Source: Pithys albifrons albifrons (lineage: Eukaryota; Chordata; Aves; Passeriformes; Thamnophilidae). From it: a stretch of 64,000 nt of DNA. The notes beneath the pieces are model-generated. The model saw nothing but the letters and a program-made list of their open reading frames with translations. It searched no databases and had not been told where the DNA came from. The DNA lies in NCBI RefSeq assembly GCF_047495875.1, contig NC_092458.1:110409727-110473726 (forward strand). Reading direction: 5' to 3'. Both the position numbers and the translations under genes were made by a program. Shown here piece by piece: positions 61,501-64,000 of the stretch (position 1 is its first letter; every line of letters starts with the position of its first letter).

Positions 61501-64000
61501 TCTTTACAACACACCAGTTGTTGCCATGCAGAACTGAATTATCCACAGAAGACAATTTTTCCTGAGTATTATGTCAGATTTTGCGCATTGATACAAGAAG
61601 CCTTAGAGGTCGCTTTATATCTATATTCTCCTACCAAACCTCCTAAAGTCCTGAAGTATCTTTAAATCATTTCAATAGACACCCCAGAACAAGGAAGAGC
61701 TGCCTATTTTGATTGCAATGTTTGTTTATCCAACGTCCTTATTATTTATTGATTGAAAAAAAAGAACAATAGTAAAAAAAATAAAAAAAATAACATTATT
61801 AGTGGTGATACTCTAGGTATCATTAGATAAAATTCTCTCATAGATGTGATGCTGTGAAAGTAAACTTAGAAGCCTAATGGCAAAGGCTCTTCTAGAGGAG
61901 ATAAAACAAACAGAAATAAAGGTCTTCAGCTTGAGGAAGAAAATGCAAACATGTCAATAGGCTTAATCATTATTTTAATTCACTCTCTTTCAAAAATGAG
62001 TGGAATTTTATGAGACTTTACTCTGTACCTTTTAAAGACAAACAACTAACCTTTCTTTTTCAGATTTTAACTCTGATTTCAAACTCTGTTTTGCCTGAAC
62101 AAAGTCAGTCATCCTAACTTTGCAGTATCCTTACTTTACCTCTTCAGTATAATTATAGCACCTGAGAATGGCTTAAAATAAACCATAAAGTCATAAACCT
62201 TTGCCCGACTTACAGTTGTTATTGAGATGGTACCGTAATGTTTGCAGTATCATAATTCAAATATGATAATTCATATTTTCATTTACATAAAAATGGAGCA
62301 ATTCTTTTAATAGAATCTTAAGTGTGCCTTGAATGGCTCACTTAGTTTCACAGTGCTACCAATACCAGAAGGTAAAATATAAAAATGCAGTTTTATTTTT
62401 GTTCTCTCTTCCTAAGGTGACCTGTGAAAAAGCTTTTTTTTCTTTTCTTTTTTTTTTAAGGAAATTAAAAACCTGAACTCTGTCTTTCGTCCACTCATAT
62501 CCTACATTTCTAGTACTTCCACTCTGGTTTCAAGTATCCAAATTTTCCAAGAGAGATGCCTTCCCCTTTCCTATTCACCATCAATGGAGGAATGCTGACA
62601 CAGGAGCACGATCAGATATATTAGTGAAGTTGTTCCAGCGTGCACAAACAATTTGTTCTAAATCAGATTTACAAAAATCATGCATTAAAACTCCTCTCCC
62701 CGAGAAAACCTTTTAGTTTGAAGCATATCCAAACAGTTGTAATATGATTATTCCACTCTGTGTTTATCTCTAGGTCTCCAGCTGGAAGACCAGGCCTGCA
62801 GTGGTCACAGCCAACATTAGGCTGCAGACAGCTGATGGAGCACCCTCTGTGCTTCCTGGCTGATGAGCATTTCCTCCCCTCTTTTCAAGAAAAAATCAAA
62901 ATATCCTTTTATATTTAGGTGCATTAGACAATACTTCTTGGCCGATGTAAATATTGACTGACCAGAACTGTCCTAAGACTATATATAAAGGTAAAAAACA
63001 ATCAATTTTTAAATTAAATCTTGATTTTATCCATTTCATGAGGGGTAAACAGTTAATTATATTTCCTACAATATACAACTGCAGAAAAATGTTCTATTAG
63101 TTTCTCAGGGTACAAGTTGTCCTTATCCAAGAGATCATCTTTGCCACAGTTTAACAGAGATGGGATTAATATATTAAACAAACACCTCTGAATTTTATGA
63201 GAGTTGTCAATAACTTGCCTTCCAATCACTATTTGAGACAGCTAAATAAAAAAAAAACAAACAAACATGGCAGTTATTATGAAAATGGAATTTGCACTGC
63301 CCAAGTTTCCATGCATTGCTGACCAGACTGTCTACTAAAAGCTGTAAGTGGGTGACTGAAAACATACCAGAGCATTAAAGCAAATGGAGTTCCTCGCTGA
63401 CCTCAGTAACTGAGTTTGCCTCACTCTAAGGCAGAAGAGAAGGGCCAGCTGCCACCAAGCAATGTGCCATAGAAGTACAGTAGTTTGACATTAAACAATC
63501 TCTAAAATTGCACTGTGCACTTCCTCAGAGGCAAGACTTAAGCTCTCAATTTGTTTGCCAGTTAAGCTGAGTAGAAGCACCATTATTCCACTGACAAATA
63601 GAAAGATAACCACTTTTAGATGACACTAGGAAGACAAAAAAACTGGCTGCAAATTTAACTATTCTGGCTGTCTCAGCTTTTGCACACTACAATAATTAAT
63701 TGTTCAAAAACTATTTTTTGTTCTTCACACTTTTCATTCAATGAGAAGTTTGATAAGTTAAACAAGTAGCTCTAAGTACAGGGTGTACACTTTTATTTCT
63801 CTTAACTGAACTCAGTGAAGTGCTACATCTCTGTGTTCCTCAGCAGACAGAGACCTCCAATCTTCCAGATTTGTTCTGGACTTGGCTTGTTTGGGGTTTT
63901 TTTTTGTTTGTTGTTGTTGTTTGGATGGTTTGGGTTTTTTGTCCAGATAGATCTCTGACACTCAGTCATCTTATTTTACTGTAATTCTACACATGTTTAC

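Larger units (their letters stand above)
47716..64000. other. Long non-coding AT-rich stretch, no gene and no clear mobile element
   Basis: About 16 kb with no recognisable gene, LINE or LTR. Landmarks are simple sequence: T-runs near 48721-48733 and 50046-50055, the AT palindromes at 49475-49590, T22 at 52162-52183, a C-rich run at about 53497-53513, A/C-rich (AAAC) sequence at 53660-53725, T14-G16 at 55490-55519, and T/G-rich tracts at 50098-50175, 53548-53595, 60783-60845 and 63893-63942. Open frames of 80 to 105 codons (for example 50330-50647, 53407-53718, 58030-58326) lie in biased sequence or look random. Conserved non-coding elements may be present but cannot be judged without alignment. 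Confidence 0.5.

Noticed and set aside
1..64000. CRISPR array, operon or bacterial features
   Set aside because: No regularly spaced direct repeats, no ribosome-binding sites or dense gene packing; vertebrate repeats throughout.

Overview
The window looks like nuclear DNA of a bird, probably a songbird or close relative. It is AT-rich and CpG-poor. It carries several CR1 LINE copies of different ages, two of them ending in the short 3' repeats typical of avian CR1. It also carries at least five endogenous-retrovirus LTR pieces whose end sequences and layout I recognise from bird genomes. Placement within birds rests on memory of repeat families, not on a search.

I find no intact host gene, tRNA, rRNA or CRISPR array. 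The open frames are short, lie in repeats or T/G-rich and A/C-rich simple sequence, and show no recognisable host domain or exon series. The window is best read as intergenic or deep intronic sequence; the sequence does not tell which gene is nearest.

Layout: 1-3401 unique AT-rich DNA; 3402-4140 antisense CR1; 4141-6962 unique; 6963-7527 antisense solo LTR; 7528-9660 unique; 9662-10455 a GC- and CpG-rich insertion of unknown identity holding a short open frame, promoter-like boxes and a PPT-like G-run; 11390-11830 a probable old repeat; 11831-23269 mostly unique; 23270-24093 a scrambled ERV remnant (two LTR ends facing one way, a tRNA-Phe-like primer-binding site, and a third LTR end inverted); 26158-26235 a CR1 tail; 28362-28459 one member of a 98-bp repeat pair; about 28565-29670 the longest CR1 (reverse transcriptase C-terminal half, broken); 31751-31848 the second pair member; 32048-32457 an antisense LTR; 32860-33055, about 35080-35390, 41640-41760 and 47300-47715 further CR1 pieces; 36665-37297 an antisense LTR; 44882-45499 a sense-strand solo LTR with a perfect 5-bp target-site duplication; 47716-64000 unique AT-rich DNA with simple repeats, including an AT palindrome cluster and a T14-G16 tract.

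Nothing here forms a working gene system. The items most worth follow-up are the CpG-preserving insertion at 9662-10455, the inverted LTR complex with its primer-binding site at 23270-24093, and the 98-bp repeat pair at 28.4 and 31.8 kb.
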